From Dactylonectria macrodidyma (lineage: Eukaryota; Ascomycota; Sordariomycetes; Hypocreales; Nectriaceae): DNA of 64,000 nt. The translations under genes and the position numbers were made by a program. The notes beneath the pieces are model-generated. The model was not told the DNA's origin. It made no database searches and was given only the letters and a program-made list of their open reading frames with translations. The stretch lies in the NCBI GenBank assembly GCA_020744425.1, contig JAGMUV010000014.1:1550001-1614000 (forward strand). The letters are read 5' to 3'. Below are positions 39,338 to 50,383 of this stretch, piece after piece. How positions within the stretch are numbered: the stretch's first letter is position 1; each line of letters starts with the position of its first letter.

Positions 39338-39522
39338 TGATGCGAAATAGAGTCGCTAGTCACGTAAGTGAGGGTATCATGTAGATGTGTAAAGAATGTT
39401 GATTTTCTATCTCACAGTTGTGGGCACGGGACCATAAGGGTCCCGGTCCACGTGACTGAGGGAGGCCTGATGCCTCAGGCCGGACCCCGAGCTTGAGGCT
39501 CGGGATCCGTCTTTCCGCATCA
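39338..39522 (-). repeat. 5' LTR of the gypsy element
   Basis: Promoter-side LTR for the minus-strand Gag-Pol frame starting at 38795. Same three hairpin-forming inverted repeats as the other copy. Confidence 0.95.
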
Positions 39523-40674
39523 AGGGTCTACTGTATGTTTACCGTAGTGTATACCGCATTTTCTGTTATGATTAGCACTGTAACCAATGAGTACTTTATG
39601 TGCTTATCAATGGAGTGTGTATACATGATCGTTAGGTGAATGTAGACTTTGATCAGGACCGGACACTAGGATATGTACGGATAATTAAGTATATGTGCCT
39701 CAATTCATCAACGTCACCAGCCCTTTATAATGCGGCCGAGAGCATCCCTAAGCTCATTCCCTTTCAGAAGTCCTGTAATATAGAGGTGCACTCGAACTTG
39801 AACTTGTTTCCATTCCTTACTCTCTAGGCTTGAAGGTAGCGAAAAGTACTTGTCGCTCGAATGGTCAGTGTCTGCTCATCGAGACACTACCCGAAATAAG
39901 TACCTGCCCAACGGATGATCAAGTGACTGAGTTGTACGAAGACCAATTTGTATCCCCGTGAATGATGGTCTGACATTCACACTTAACGTTCCAAATTAAT
40001 AATGAATTGATATCCGGTATTGAAAGCAAAATATACAGGTACGATAAACATGAACAGATAAGGTGTTGACGGCAGATGAGGCCGCGGAGATGCAAGAAAA
40101 TGTGTCAGCTTTCCCCCCTTTTATCTGCAAAGGAGCGCCCCAGTCTCGTCATCACTCCAGATGGCTTTCGGTGCTTCTCCGGAAACTGAGCGGCGATGTC
40201 CTTGATACCTAACAGGAACTCAGAACAACGCCCCTTTTGTCTACGAACTATTCGAGCTTTGGTTCCTAGTTCCAGGTCAGCCAGCTAGGAAGATTATGCT
40301 GTTTTGATGCAAACTAGAAGCCTGCTCGTCAACTCCTTAGGGAAGTTGGCCATCAATTAAGCACAGTCTGCAACTGTGGAAACTTGACAGGTGTTTCATA
40401 ACCGGATTTCTTAAGTCTGGGATCAATGGGTATGGCAGAATTACGACGCTTGGCCTCTGCCGCAGTGTAGCTATTCTAAGATGTCATCTCCCTGGGTCCA
40501 GTCACCAGAGGCACAAGGCAACTGTCTATTTCAACACGACCATGCTCTTTAATAACCCACTGTGTTTGAAGACATTGTAAGAAACCCCTCCCCACCCCCC
40601 CCCCCCCCCCCCCCCCCCACCGTTCCTTTTCTCTTATCATCATTGAATTCACATTGCCTTCTGTTGTCTATAAC
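39523..40674. other. Intergenic region with a 24-C homopolymer
   Basis: AT-rich DNA between the gypsy element and the 3' end of the dehydrogenase. The only marked feature is an unbroken run of 24 C at 40595-40618 just after CCCCTCCCCA, about 60 bp past the dehydrogenase stop. No gene is supported; short frames near 39636-39827 lack coding signal. Confidence 0.65.
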
Positions 40675-41866
40675 CTATTGACAACCGAAGCCAGCTTTCA
40701 TAATCATCTCAAAAAGCTCAATGTCCTTTCTTGCATCCTCTGCACTGCTCTTGGGAGTTTTGCCCTGAATGACGCAGTCGTACAACTCCAACATTTCCAA
40801 TGTGTACGCATCCTCATAGGTTTTCCGAATTTTTTTCTCCTGAAAGCCATCCCCAAGCTTTTCCCGCACCGTCACAGTCACAGGAAGACCCTTGACATAT
40901 GGAGTATCAAATTCGACTCGAACAATCTTTTCAGGTGAATAAACCTCGATGTGAGCATCAAATTCGGGGACGCCGCTGAGTCCAGACTCGTAGGTAACAG
41001 GGAAGCCATCATATTGGAAAAGCACACTGAATATACCAGGAAGTCTCAGGATAGCTCCAGCAACAGCTTGGGGCATCCCAATAATCTCCCGCATCGCCGA
41101 TAAATCATGTGTTCCGAGCCTGGTTTCGTCAACTCGTGATCGCCTCATGGGGAATATGGGGGGTAACTCACGCTCCAAGAACCCGTAGCATTCTTATTGA
41201 TTGCGGATTAACAACAACCCCGAATTCATTTCCGAGAGCCTGGTTGTAAATATCCTCTTCTCTGCTGACCCTGTCCTGGGAATCGGTTTCGGGGAAGTCA
41301 TTGAACTTCCGAGGAAAGGTGCCGGACTGGTCGACATTGATCGAGTTCGGTCCAATGATGTCCCTGACTCTGGCGTATGTGATGTTTCTCATTCCTCCAA
41401 CTTCCTGGACGGCGTCAAGAAACGCCGTTGCATAACGCCTCATAGTGCCAACGAAAACCTTTCCCTTGGAAGATTTTTCTGCTTCGATAAGACGGTCGAT
41501 ATCGCGAAAACAGATTGAAGCGGGCTTTTCTATCAGGCAATATTTGTCATGCTTGAGGGCCAAAATCCCATGACCGACATGGTACGCATCCGCATTGGCG
41601 ATAATAACAACGTCAACATCAGAGGACGAGCAAAGCTCCTCGGCATTTGTGGTGATTTTGGGCGTGCCTCCAAGAACCCTTTGTGCGCAGTGTTGGAGGG
41701 ACTGTTCTGAGATATCACAGAGATAGGTCGTTCGGAATCGATGCGCCAGGAAATTGATGTTGGGAATGTGAGCGACCTGCGAGATTTCGCCACAGCCAAT
41801 AATACCGACCCGCAGAATGCGATCTTCCTGGTTGGATGGTTGAATAGTGTTGGCCATGATGCTCAT
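40675..41866 (-). CDS. Gfo/Idh/MocA-family NAD(P)-dependent oxidoreductase
   Basis: Sugar or cyclitol dehydrogenase-like enzyme. Two exons with a 52-nt intron (41120-41171) give about 379 aa from the ATG at 41866. The N-terminal Rossmann fold reads RVGIIGCGEISQVAHIPN, the acidic end of strand 2 is LCDISE, and the family signature EKP is present in CLIEKPASI near residue 110-120. The C-terminal alpha/beta domain includes RVEFDTPYVKGLPVTV and ends KDIELFEMIMKAGFG. A TATAAATA lies about 110 bp upstream of the ATG. It is divergent from a Zn2Cys6 factor and 3 kb from a sugar symporter, the arrangement of a small catabolic cluster, for instance for inositol, galacturonate or a glycoside sugar. The actual substrate cannot be read from the sequence. 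Confidence 0.9.
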
Positions 41867-42282
41867 TTGACGAGGTTGATTTCGTGCTAGGTATTTGATC
41901 AACTTGCAGCTCCGTGAATCGTACGCCCGATACAATATACTAGCACTAGCAGGAGAGAAATCTGTCTATCTATTTATAAATCACAATAATTGTCATGCAC
42001 ATAGGATTAGAATGCTAGGCAGCGTGGATCGGCCGTTTCGCGACGTTTGGAATCGAGACGACAGGGTGAGGCCAACGAGTTGGAGACGCCGGGGAGTCAC
42101 GGAAAGCTGTGAACGGGGAGTAGCGGAAGGCTTAAATAGGCATAGTTTTATGTGAGCTAAGTTAGCCTATCCCCACTTATCACTGTTTAGGTTAGTCCAG
42201 CCATAGCCCGATTAAACTGCCAACGATAGTTTGCGACAGGCCGGGGGAAGCGAAGCGGTAGGGATATTCCCCTCCCGAGAGG
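41867..42282. promoter_or_regulatory. Divergent promoter region of dehydrogenase and Zn2Cys6 factor
   Basis: About 416 bp shared upstream DNA. It contains a TATAAATA toward the minus-strand dehydrogenase and CGG/CCG motifs (for example GATCGGCCG near 42029 and CAGGCCGGGGG near 42238), which are candidate binding sites for a Zn2Cys6 regulator. This is motif-level evidence only. Confidence 0.45.
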
Positions 42283-44547
42283 ATGGGCTGGACTTCCGCA
42301 CTTATGACCCATAATAGTTCCGCGGAGAATTTCACGCGTTCCCAGTCGTTGTCATCCACCATCTCCACTTTGCATCAATTGCCGCTACTCCCCGCAACCC
42401 AGCGCGACGGACGACAACATCATCCAGCCTTACCAGCAGCAACAAGTCGCAGGCCATCGGGTATGTCTGGCTCAAATTTTCACGAAGATGGAAAAAACAC
42501 CAATCGCAAGAGACCAAGGCTATCCGGCATGTACCAGCGCAAGAGGGCGGTGGCGGCATGCCAGCCCTGTCGTGTTCGAAAGACGAAATGCGACAACATT
42601 AAACCGGCCTGTGGTTTTTGTACGCGTAATGGAGCTCAATGCACATATGCAGATACAACAAGTGACCACTCTTCGTATGTTTCATGCCCAGAGACTTTCC
42701 TCGTTTGTTTGCTGGCAATGGTTCGACTAACTCGTTGGTGCTGGGACACAGATTTGACCCCGCAAGTTTGGCAATCCTGGAACGCCTTGGTCATGTCGTT
42801 TCACTCTTAGAGACTCGTCAGCCTCCGCCATCACCACAGGACTCATCACCTGGGATACAGACTCAGTCGTCATACGCCATTCCGGATGCCTCCCCGAACA
42901 GTCGAGCCGTTGACCAAGACATTGAGGATGATCTACTCGAGGAGACTCCCAATTTCCCAGCTTCTATCCATAACTGTGAAAGTGTGCTCAGATGGCCCGT
43001 ATTCCGCGGTATCGTGCCCGAAATCGAGTCTTTTATGACCTGGCCCGATAATACTGAAACCACGAGTCCAAATTCATCGTGGAGAGAACCAGACACACTG
43101 AGTCGAGGCATCCACGAAGAAGACTTCATCCCCCTCTCAAAACGATTTCTAGCATATGTCCATACGAAGAACCCAATTTTAGATGTAGCTGAACTTTCCC
43201 GCTACGTGAGAGATGCGGCTGAAAACGGCTTGAGATGGGATGGCCCGTCATGTTTGGTGGTAAGTCCTTCTACTCCTCCAAAGAGAGCGGTGTGTCTCAT
43301 TGATTTGTAGCTCATAACATGTGCTCTCGGAAGCATATCTATGCCATTCCAGATCAATAGCCATACCACAGATGTACCGCCAAACCATGCCCCAAGGCCT
43401 AACGATATGGGCAGAAGTGCAGCATACTACCTCGCAGCAAAGAAGCGACTCGGACTCATTGAACCGTCGTCGCTTCACATTCAATGCTTATTCCTGTGCG
43501 GTGTTCTAGAAATGTACCACATGGACGCTCTTCGGGCCTGGCACTTCTTCAACCAAGCGTGTGTGCAATTTCGAAACCTGCTTTGGAGACATGGGAATCC
43601 TCAGCTGCGGGACGACAGACAGATCACAACTGAGACGAGACGCCTTGAGCAAAGGCTGTATTGGTCGTGTATGAAATCGGAGTGGTAAGTCCTGATACAA
43701 AGTTGCAACGATACCCAATTAAAATTGATGTAGCGAATTGAGATGTGAAATTGCCCTTCCAGCCAGTGGGATAAGCCGTTTCGGTTTCCCTAATGTTTTT
43801 CCTTCGCCACCTAATGAGCTATCCCCATCTGCCGCCAATTCTCGTGAACACGATTCATCAGCAGCAGCCAACTCCCTCGACCCAGAAGAAGAACGAAGCT
43901 GGTTCTACTACCTGGCAGAGATTTCATTTCGAAGGATGATGAACCGAGCATTCACGGCCCTAGGGACCAGTGGCGAGGCAGGCTGGATCCGAGACTTTCA
44001 AGAAAACCTGACCAAGTATACGGCTCTTAAGGATCAAATAGAAGTCTGGTAGGGAACTATTTTTCTCAACTGCATATTCATTGACTAACAAATATCTCAC
44101 AGGTACTCTCACATTCCGGCTCAAATCAACATCTCGCAAGGTGGAGGTAATAACAATGAATTAGCACACTTTGTCAGAGGCCGTGCATTCGCGTATCAGG
44201 AGTGGATTCACCGACCCTTTCTATACTACGTCATTCATCAAGAGATGGAAGATGCGTACATTTCTCAAGCTGTTCCATTAGCAGAGAAGTGCTTGGATTT
44301 GTGTGTTCAACATCAGCACATCGTGCACTTGTCCCACCACCATCATGGGACCTGGTACGTTGCGCGTAGCTCTATCACTCGAGCGGCTCTTCTTATTGCA
44401 GCAGCCAGAAGCAATAAAATAAAGATGCCTGATGATTGGAGGAGAGCCATTGATTCGGCGCTTCACGTCCTTGAATACTGGGAGGGCGAGGCACCAGACC
44501 TAGGGAAGGGTGCAAAAGTATTACGAAATCTGATAGAAAGTTTCTAA
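42283..44547 (+). CDS. Zn2Cys6 transcription factor with Fungal_trans domain
   Basis: Five exons with introns at 42675-42751, 43260-43310, 43685-43733, 44049-44102 give about 677 aa. The zinc cluster is CQPCRVRKTKC ... CGFCTRNGAQC, after a long basic N-terminal region (NRKRPRLSGMYQRKR). The middle homology region contains FLAYVHTKNPILDVAEL and LGSISMPFQ, then YYLAAKKRLGLIEPS and CLFLCGVLEMYHMDALRAW, then RRLEQRLYWSCMKSE, as in xylanase- and sugar-responsive regulators. An in-frame ATG 21 bases later (42304) is an alternative start. Its divergent position beside the Gfo/Idh enzyme suggests a pathway-specific activator. Confidence 0.9.
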
Positions 44548-44950
44548 GTTTACTTTTTGTATGGTATTCTCAGGGAGGCTAGATGCTGTGTAGCAAGGTG
44601 GCGTTAAGTTTCTATTCTTGCAGTCCGGTTCAGCTTGCGACGCCATCACTGAAGATCAATATACATGAGCACTCCAAAGAGGAATCTACGAGATTTATGG
44701 AAGATTGGTATCTAGATAGAGTTCAATTTAGTTCTTAAACTGAAGCAGATAAATCTAAGACATGTGATGATGTAGGTCTTTAGCCGTAGATTCTGACGTA
44801 GGTGTCACGAGTGTGATTGATTAATCTCCGAGCCTCTAGGTGCCAGACCTGCCCTATATGATCTCGCTGATGCCACATAAGTGGTAAACTTGTCTCCAGT
44901 CAGAGTTGTATCCTGCCCGGAGGCAACTGATAATGTGGAAAGCAGTCGAG
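44548..44950. other. Convergent 3' intergenic region
   Basis: About 400 bp between the stop codons of the Zn2Cys6 factor and the sugar transporter. AT-rich; no gene seen. It should hold both polyadenylation regions. Confidence 0.55.
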
Positions 44951-46724
44951 TCAACCAGCTCGCTCAATCTGAGCCAACTCCGCCCGACCCTTGCTGATGG
45001 TCTCGTCCATTTCAACACCCGTGTCATCACACTTGCCTATCTCCAGCTTAGCTTCGTTACCCTTCTCACTCTTCCCCTCGAATACCTTTGAAATTTCTTC
45101 GAGTGTATGCCCCTTCGTCTCTGGAAACAGGAGCCAAATCAGGACCAGGAGGGCAAATAAAATACAGCAGAACACAATGTAGTACTTCCAGGCGATGCTC
45201 TTCATAGCAATAGGGTTCACCTGATTACCAACAATGAGACCCGTAAAGGCGGAAATGTAAGTGACAGTCAATCCACGGCTGCGAAGAGTGTATGGGAAAA
45301 TCTCCACGGGATATGCCTGAAGTAGCGGTGTCCAGGCAATGTCGTAGAAAAAGTAATAGATGAAGATGAAACCGACAACTGCTCTTCCAATGCTCTCGCT
45401 ACCACTCTGGACAAAGCTCGCAGTCAGAGCTGTCCAAATAATGTAGCTCATCATCATTCCAGCCGTCGAGACCAGAAACAATGTCCGCCTGCCGAGACGG
45501 TCAACCATAAGTGCTCCCAAAAAGGTAGCGGCAAGCCAGTTGAAAATTTGAAGCAGACCATTAATGAGAGTCTGGTCTTTGACTTCTGTAATGCCGATAG
45601 TGTTGAGAACTAGGGTGAGATAGTAGCTCACGACACTCACACCATTCCACTGGCTGAACCAACCGACAATGACGGCAATCAAAGTTCGGCGTCGGTTGGC
45701 AGGTGTACGGACGAGGTCAGCCCATGACGTTCCGGATAGCGCCTGTGTCTCCATGGCCAAACTCTCTTGGATCTCATTCATTTCGAAATCCACCAACGGA
45801 GATTTCAAATCACCACCCGCATGATGGTCGGCGAATATTTTGCGTGCCTCATCTAACTTGCCTCGAGATACGAGATATCTGGGAGACTCCGGAACGAATA
45901 GTACACCCAGCAGCTGAAGAGTAGGAATGGCACCCTGGAGGATGGACGGGATCCGCCAACTCCAAGTGCCATCGATCTTGAATGTGCCGTAGGTGCACCA
46001 GGCAGCGAAAATGGCGCCAAAGTACTGGGACAAATAAGTTAGAAGACTTTCCAACTGCTCGTTTAGATCCAGGACATACATAAAAGGTATTGTACAACGC
46101 TGTGACTTTGCCTCTTTGAGATGGATATGCCAGCTCGGCGATGAGAATGGGACTTGGCTGGCCAATGAAACTGGTGCAGAAGCCGAGTAGTGCTCGAGCT
46201 GCAACAAATGTTCCGAAATTCTGGGCCACACCTTGCATGATGGCGAACAAAACACAAGTAACGAGTCCAAACATGAGGGGGGCTTTTCGGCCAAATCGGT
46301 CGGAGACGAAAGCCACTATTGGAAGAGAAATCACCTTGCCAAGGGGATAAACAGCATTCATCACACCCAAAATGGCGCCTTCTGGGCTGTTAAAAAACGT
46401 GCGCCATTGAGGGAGAGTTTGGAGACCGTTCATCATGGAACCTATGAGCATTGATGATCAGCCAAACATCCATAGTATAGCCAACGACCAGACATGACAA
46501 TACCGTCGTATCCAACAGAAGCCGATGAAACAAGTGGCACGAGAAGTAATAGATTGAGTTTGACAAGATGCCAGGTTCGATACCACGGTCGTGGGTTTTG
46601 CGGGAGGACCTGCGAGAGTCGTGTTAGATGGCTTCATCATCAATGGTTTTGTCGATTTGCTCACAGCGCTGAGCATTGAGCCCGCAGCGCGTTCGGCGTC
46701 CGTTTTCGTGGCTGAAAGGGCCAT
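44951..46724 (-). CDS. MFS sugar/H+ symporter
   Basis: Plasma-membrane sugar porter (PF00083), 12 TM helices, about 533 aa over four exons (introns 46610-46664, 46442-46503, 46025-46079). The 20-residue first exon starts at 46724 and splices in frame to VLPQNPRPWYRTWHLVKLN, then SVGYDGSMMNGLQ, a typical TM1 end of fungal lactose/cellodextrin-type transporters. Signatures: SDRFGRKAPLMFG (TM2-3 loop), PESPRYLVSRGK after TM6, VDRLGRRTLFLV (TM8-9 loop) and LFPETKGHTLEEI after TM12. A charged tail of about 45 residues ends AELAQIERAG. It probably imports the substrate handled by the neighbouring dehydrogenase; this is inferred from proximity. Confidence 0.92.
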
Positions 46725-48761
46725 ATTGCAGAGCGTTTTGGATAGGACAGGAGAAAAATCAAGCGACAGTGGTAGCTGTTAAGGCTATTTCACTCCGCTG
46801 CATGGAAAGCTTGAGACAGTTCTGGAAGCAGATTAGCGAAGAGTTCAAGATATATATTCTCGGCCTCGGAGTTGTTGCCCCGTTCAAACGGCCGCATGTC
46901 GGTAACGAGCCCCCATGATCATCTCTAGCCCCATGGGGACCAAAGCTATTTGGTAGAGTTACATCAACAACCCCGTGGGGAAGTGGCTTGCGCAAGTGTG
47001 TAACTGTGTCCCTGCTAAGTCGTTTTTGTCCACCTTCCCCCATACAATCCTCGGCAGTTGACGAACCAAGTACAATGGGGAGTAGCGGCAAGTGGAGAGC
47101 CCCGCCCGATGTGTGCTATCCGCAACTCCCCGGCTGATCCTGTCGCCGGTTACTTTTGACTAGGCATGTTAAAATTTTGTCTTTACAGACGACCATTTCA
47201 AAAGTCTTTGCCCACGCTAAGGACGCTACACCCTCAGATCCCTGCTGGATACTTGATAGTACATTTACCTGCGTACTATTACAAGCTACTGTTCAATAAA
47301 TCTACCGAAGCTTTAGTGATGTTAGACCTATATTATGGCTAACTAGTGGGCTAAGTGTGCTATAATATAGAGTCTCTTTTAGTGCTAACATTTGTAGGAT
47401 GTACTTCATGTACTTTTGATAAGAAAAAGTAAATGTGGCTTGCATGCTGGCAAACACTTTTGAAATGGTCCTCCGTACAAGACCCAAACATTGCAAATCA
47501 ACAATTAAGAAGTTCAGTTTGTAGCATACTTTTTGAGATTACAAAAACACCAACACTGTCACGAAAAGGTACAAGGAGCCAATAGGCTTCGTCAAATGAC
47601 TACATTTCTAAGTAATAAAAGTGGCGATGATGCTACGGCCACTTCCGCGCCCAACAAACAGCCCGGAGGCCACCCGGCCTTGGGCTTCACATGGCCCGTT
47701 TCACAACTCTCTCCCCATCAGATTCAAGCTGATAATGCTTCGAAACATTTCCCGTCCGTTCTGGGATTTGAAAAAGCATAAGAAAATGAATCAACTACCA
47801 TCCAATGGATCAAAATTAACTACAATGGACTCATTTCGATTCCTCGTGTTACCATTGTCCAGCGTCGTGCTCAGGAGATAACCTCCAATGTTCAACCATG
47901 GCGTCGCATGTCCCCAATCCTCAGTACATCGATATTGCACGACACTTATGGTCGATAAACAAGACTAGATAAGAAATCTCCAGTGTGGATTCGACGTTTT
48001 CACTTTCCAAGTTCCCATCCACCTTTTTTTGAATGCCGCCTTTGTCGGCCCATGAAAACACTAGCTCGAAAAAGTGCCTTCCGCTAACAGTGGGACTCAA
48101 GGTCGGGTGACTAACCGAAGATAGTTCTATGAAGAGTGAAGCTGAATGAATCAGCGGTAATTCGTAGGTCCATCAATTCTGAGGCGTAGTGCCTCTGCGT
48201 GTTCCCAGCGACGAGCGTGTCGCAGAGTCATAAAAGATGCTGTGCAAGTGCACGCGCAAACCCTGATGCTTGAGAGTTGGCGAATGCTTTAGCGGTCTCG
48301 TCGAAGCCCGTATAGAAGGTGTTAGCGACGCGGATCTTCTCCTCGAGAGTTCTCAACTGTGTGCAGCGACTCCTCAGACGGCGAACCTCGTGGAGACGAT
48401 TAGGTTATTCGTAGTGCTCTCGACGCCTGGGAGCCTAATGCTAGTGACGAAGTCGCTGCTAATTAGCGACGATCGACGGTTAGACTTCTCCTTGGGGTTG
48501 AGGTATAGGGCAAGTGCGTGAAACTCTAATTATTTAAATTTGAAAGTTCGCAATTACGTTTTACTCATTGTTTACTAATCTAGAGTCTCTTAAAGGGGAT
48601 TGAATTCTCCATCCACAGCCTAACAAGTTATTACAAACAACTCAGAGCGATACTCGTATCGTGAATTTCTAGTAATTCCTCCCTCATTATTATGGGAAGT
48701 CTAAATTGGTTCATCCACATCCAACCCATGCCCATGGTTCTTTCAAGTAGTGAGCACCACC
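46725..48761. other. Intergenic region containing a MITE candidate
   Basis: About 2 kb without a supported gene apart from the MITE candidate at 47184-47477. A frame around 48270-48521 is open on the plus strand, and a protein-like but interrupted minus-strand reading (SSLISSDFVTSIRLPGVEST) overlaps it. I do not recognise either, and neither has a start-stop structure that convinces. Confidence 0.5.
47184..47477. mobile_element. Candidate MITE with TA-bounded inverted repeats
   Basis: Imperfect terminal inverted repeats of about 29 bp (25 matches): left TACAGACGACCATTTCAAAA, right (reverse complement) TACGGAGGACCATTTCAAAA, both continuing into GT-TTTGCC. Each end starts at TA, as expected for Tc1/mariner-type insertion. 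The 294-bp interior is AT-rich and noncoding. Copy number cannot be checked here. Confidence 0.6.
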
Positions 48762-49082
48762 ATGGAGCTGTCATCGCGTAGATCACAGCACGACATTGAC
48801 ATTGAGGTACGGGATCGAGTTGATTTACCCTCGACACGGACGAGGAGCAGGGCCAAGCGTGCTTCAGCTCTAAGAACAAAATACACTCCGCAGGAAGATG
48901 ATCGTCTCATCGAGTTAAAGGGGGGCAGGGAGATGCTAGTGTGGCCTGAGATTCACCAGCAGTTCAGTGAGTCCTATCTAGGGCAGTCTGTCGAGAGTCT
49001 GTAGGTGCATTACTCTATGAAATTAAAGAGAGTTGTGAGAGACTCTAGGAAGTTATTAGTAGTAGATGTCAAATCGGCCTAA
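48762..49082 (+). pseudogene. Myb/SANT-like DNA-binding protein, truncated by TAG
   Basis: The frame from ATG 48762 encodes a basic region (TRTRSRAKRASALR) and a SANT/Myb-type motif (KYTPQEDDRLIELKGG ... WPEIHQQFSESY). After ESL comes TAG (49002-49004) where relatives have Gln, and the same frame goes on as VHYSMKLKRVV to the stop at 49080-49082. CAG to TAG is a CpA to TpA change, as RIP would make. Alternatively the 80-aa product is the real protein. Small single-domain Myb proteins of this kind are common near fungal repeats. Confidence 0.6.
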
Positions 49083-49405
49083 TGGCTTGGTCACCATATG
49101 TCTTGGTGAGGTTCAACAGGGGAAGAATGGCGTGCAAGCCGAAGGAAGAACGGAGCTAGGTTTACGCATTTTTTTCAAGGACAGTGTATTATGAGCCTTC
49201 AGGGGTGCTACTGTACGACGTGGGCAGGAAATGAGGAACGATGAAGGTAGGTGGTTGGCCTAGAAAGCCAGGCTAGTATGTTGTTAGAATATAGTGCTTC
49301 AATATGTGATATCTATCTTCTCCCTTATGCTAGCTGAGCGCTTGATATGCTATCGTCAAGTAAAAAAAGGTAGGATAGCCAACTAAATAATTCTTCTATT
49401 GAAGA
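49083..49405. other. Short intergenic gap
   Basis: About 320 bp with no recognisable gene, between the Myb-like remnant and the SPRY end of the disrupted NLR. Confidence 0.5.
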
Positions 49406-50383
49406 TTAATAGAAGGGCCCTGTATATATAAAATGATGATTAGATGAAGCCCCAAAGTTTATTACAAAATGAAGTCCCACGCTATCTTCTTCGGTATCAA
49501 CCCTAACACAGGGGTACATCTTCGCGACCTTGAACTTCGTCCGCTCAGAAGAATTTCCTATGTTGGAGTCAGTGCATAAGATATAGTTGGCGCATGTCCG
49601 CACTGCCCCACGAGATAGTTGGTAACTCACCCATATTTATCTTTTTGCCATTCAGGGTGCAGAATCCCTCTCCCGTCTCCAAGTTCAGGCAAGCACCGAC
49701 AACGTCGCTAGCACCGAACTCTCCGGGAGCCCCAAAGTCTGGGGTTGGGACGGCTCCATAACCCGACTCGATGAATAGCATCCCGTTATCTCCGTGATAG
49801 GCCCACGATCTATCAAACCAGCCCGGCATCTGATCACGACCGATGTCTATATAGCAGAAGCTAAGACCTAGAAGCCTGCATCGAGTTGTGAGTTCTTATA
49901 GGTCTAGCTAATGATACGTTAAAATGGCAACGCACTGAGACTTCGAATCTTTAAGGACAGTAACCTTAAAGTAGAAGTGTTGATTCGATGCTGAGGGTGG
50001 GGGAATGCAGCGCTTGCTTCGGATGCAGACTCTATCGATACGATCCGCCTTTTCGCGGACTTGAACCTCTTTTAAGGGCGAATAAGTCTTACTATAGTAT
50101 TGTAGAGATAAAGGGCCAGCTTACCCTAGATTCCAGTACATTCCTGATGACTGGAGGTGCTGCAGGAAGTAATGAATACACTCTGCTCAAAATCAGTCCA
50201 AAGTACGGTCGTCGGAAACCCATGCTCCGGTCTTTCGTGCTCTGCCTTCGTATGCTGCTGAAAATGCTCGCGGAGACTATCCAATAATTCCAGGCGGCCT
50301 AGTCTGGTGGCGTAGTCCATACAGGACCAGTTGTCTTCATCGAGGGCAGTCGGGTTTACCCCATGCTTCTTCAGGGCCTCTAC
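49406..50383 (-). pseudogene. 3' part (ankyrin-SPRY) of the LINE-split NLR
   Basis: Minus-strand exons encode the last ankyrin turn (VEALKKHGVNPTALDEDNWS, then CMDYATRLGRLELLDSL), a linker (TTVLWTDFEQSVFITSCS), and a SPRY domain in pieces: VREKADRIDRVCIRSKRCIP with FYFKVTVLKDSKSQCVAI, then GLSFCYIDIGRDQMPGWFDR with SWAYHGDNGMLFIESGYG and VVGACLNLETGEGFCTLNG, then TKFKVAKMYPCVRVDTEEDS with VGLHFVINF. Short introns near 50000-50130, 49865-49925 and 49565-49630 join them. The 5' side stops exactly at the LINE insertion point, at the 14-bp duplication 50370-50383. SPRY domains bind proteins and are C-terminal in several fungal NLRs. This piece is in good repair compared with the NACHT part upstream. 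Confidence 0.8.
50370..50383. repeat. Left target-site duplication of the LINE
   Basis: TTCAGGGCCTCTAC, identical to 56528-56541. It lies inside ankyrin codons of the host gene (Val-Glu-Ala-Leu on the minus strand). Confidence 0.9.

Larger units (their letters stand above)
32019..39522 (-). mobile_element. Ty3/gypsy LTR retrotransposon with chromodomain, intact-looking
   Basis: A 7504-bp element, transcribed on the minus strand. The 185-bp LTRs (32019-32203 and 39338-39522) begin TGATGCG, end CGCATCA, and differ at only one position that I can see (G/T in the GTAAAGAA-GTTGA region). Flanks show a 4-bp AGGG duplication (32015-32018 and 39523-39526), or AAGGG if the terminal A is shared. One full-length Gag-Pol frame is present. 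All signs point to a young insertion that has not been RIP-mutated. It lies 150 bp downstream of the NB-ARC-TPR stop codon. Confidence 0.95.

Noticed and set aside
50050..50070. tRNA T-arm-like GGTTCAAGTCC on the minus strand
   Set aside because: No cloverleaf around it; it lies in the NLR's linker/intron next to SPRY codons. No tRNA or rRNA gene was found in the window.
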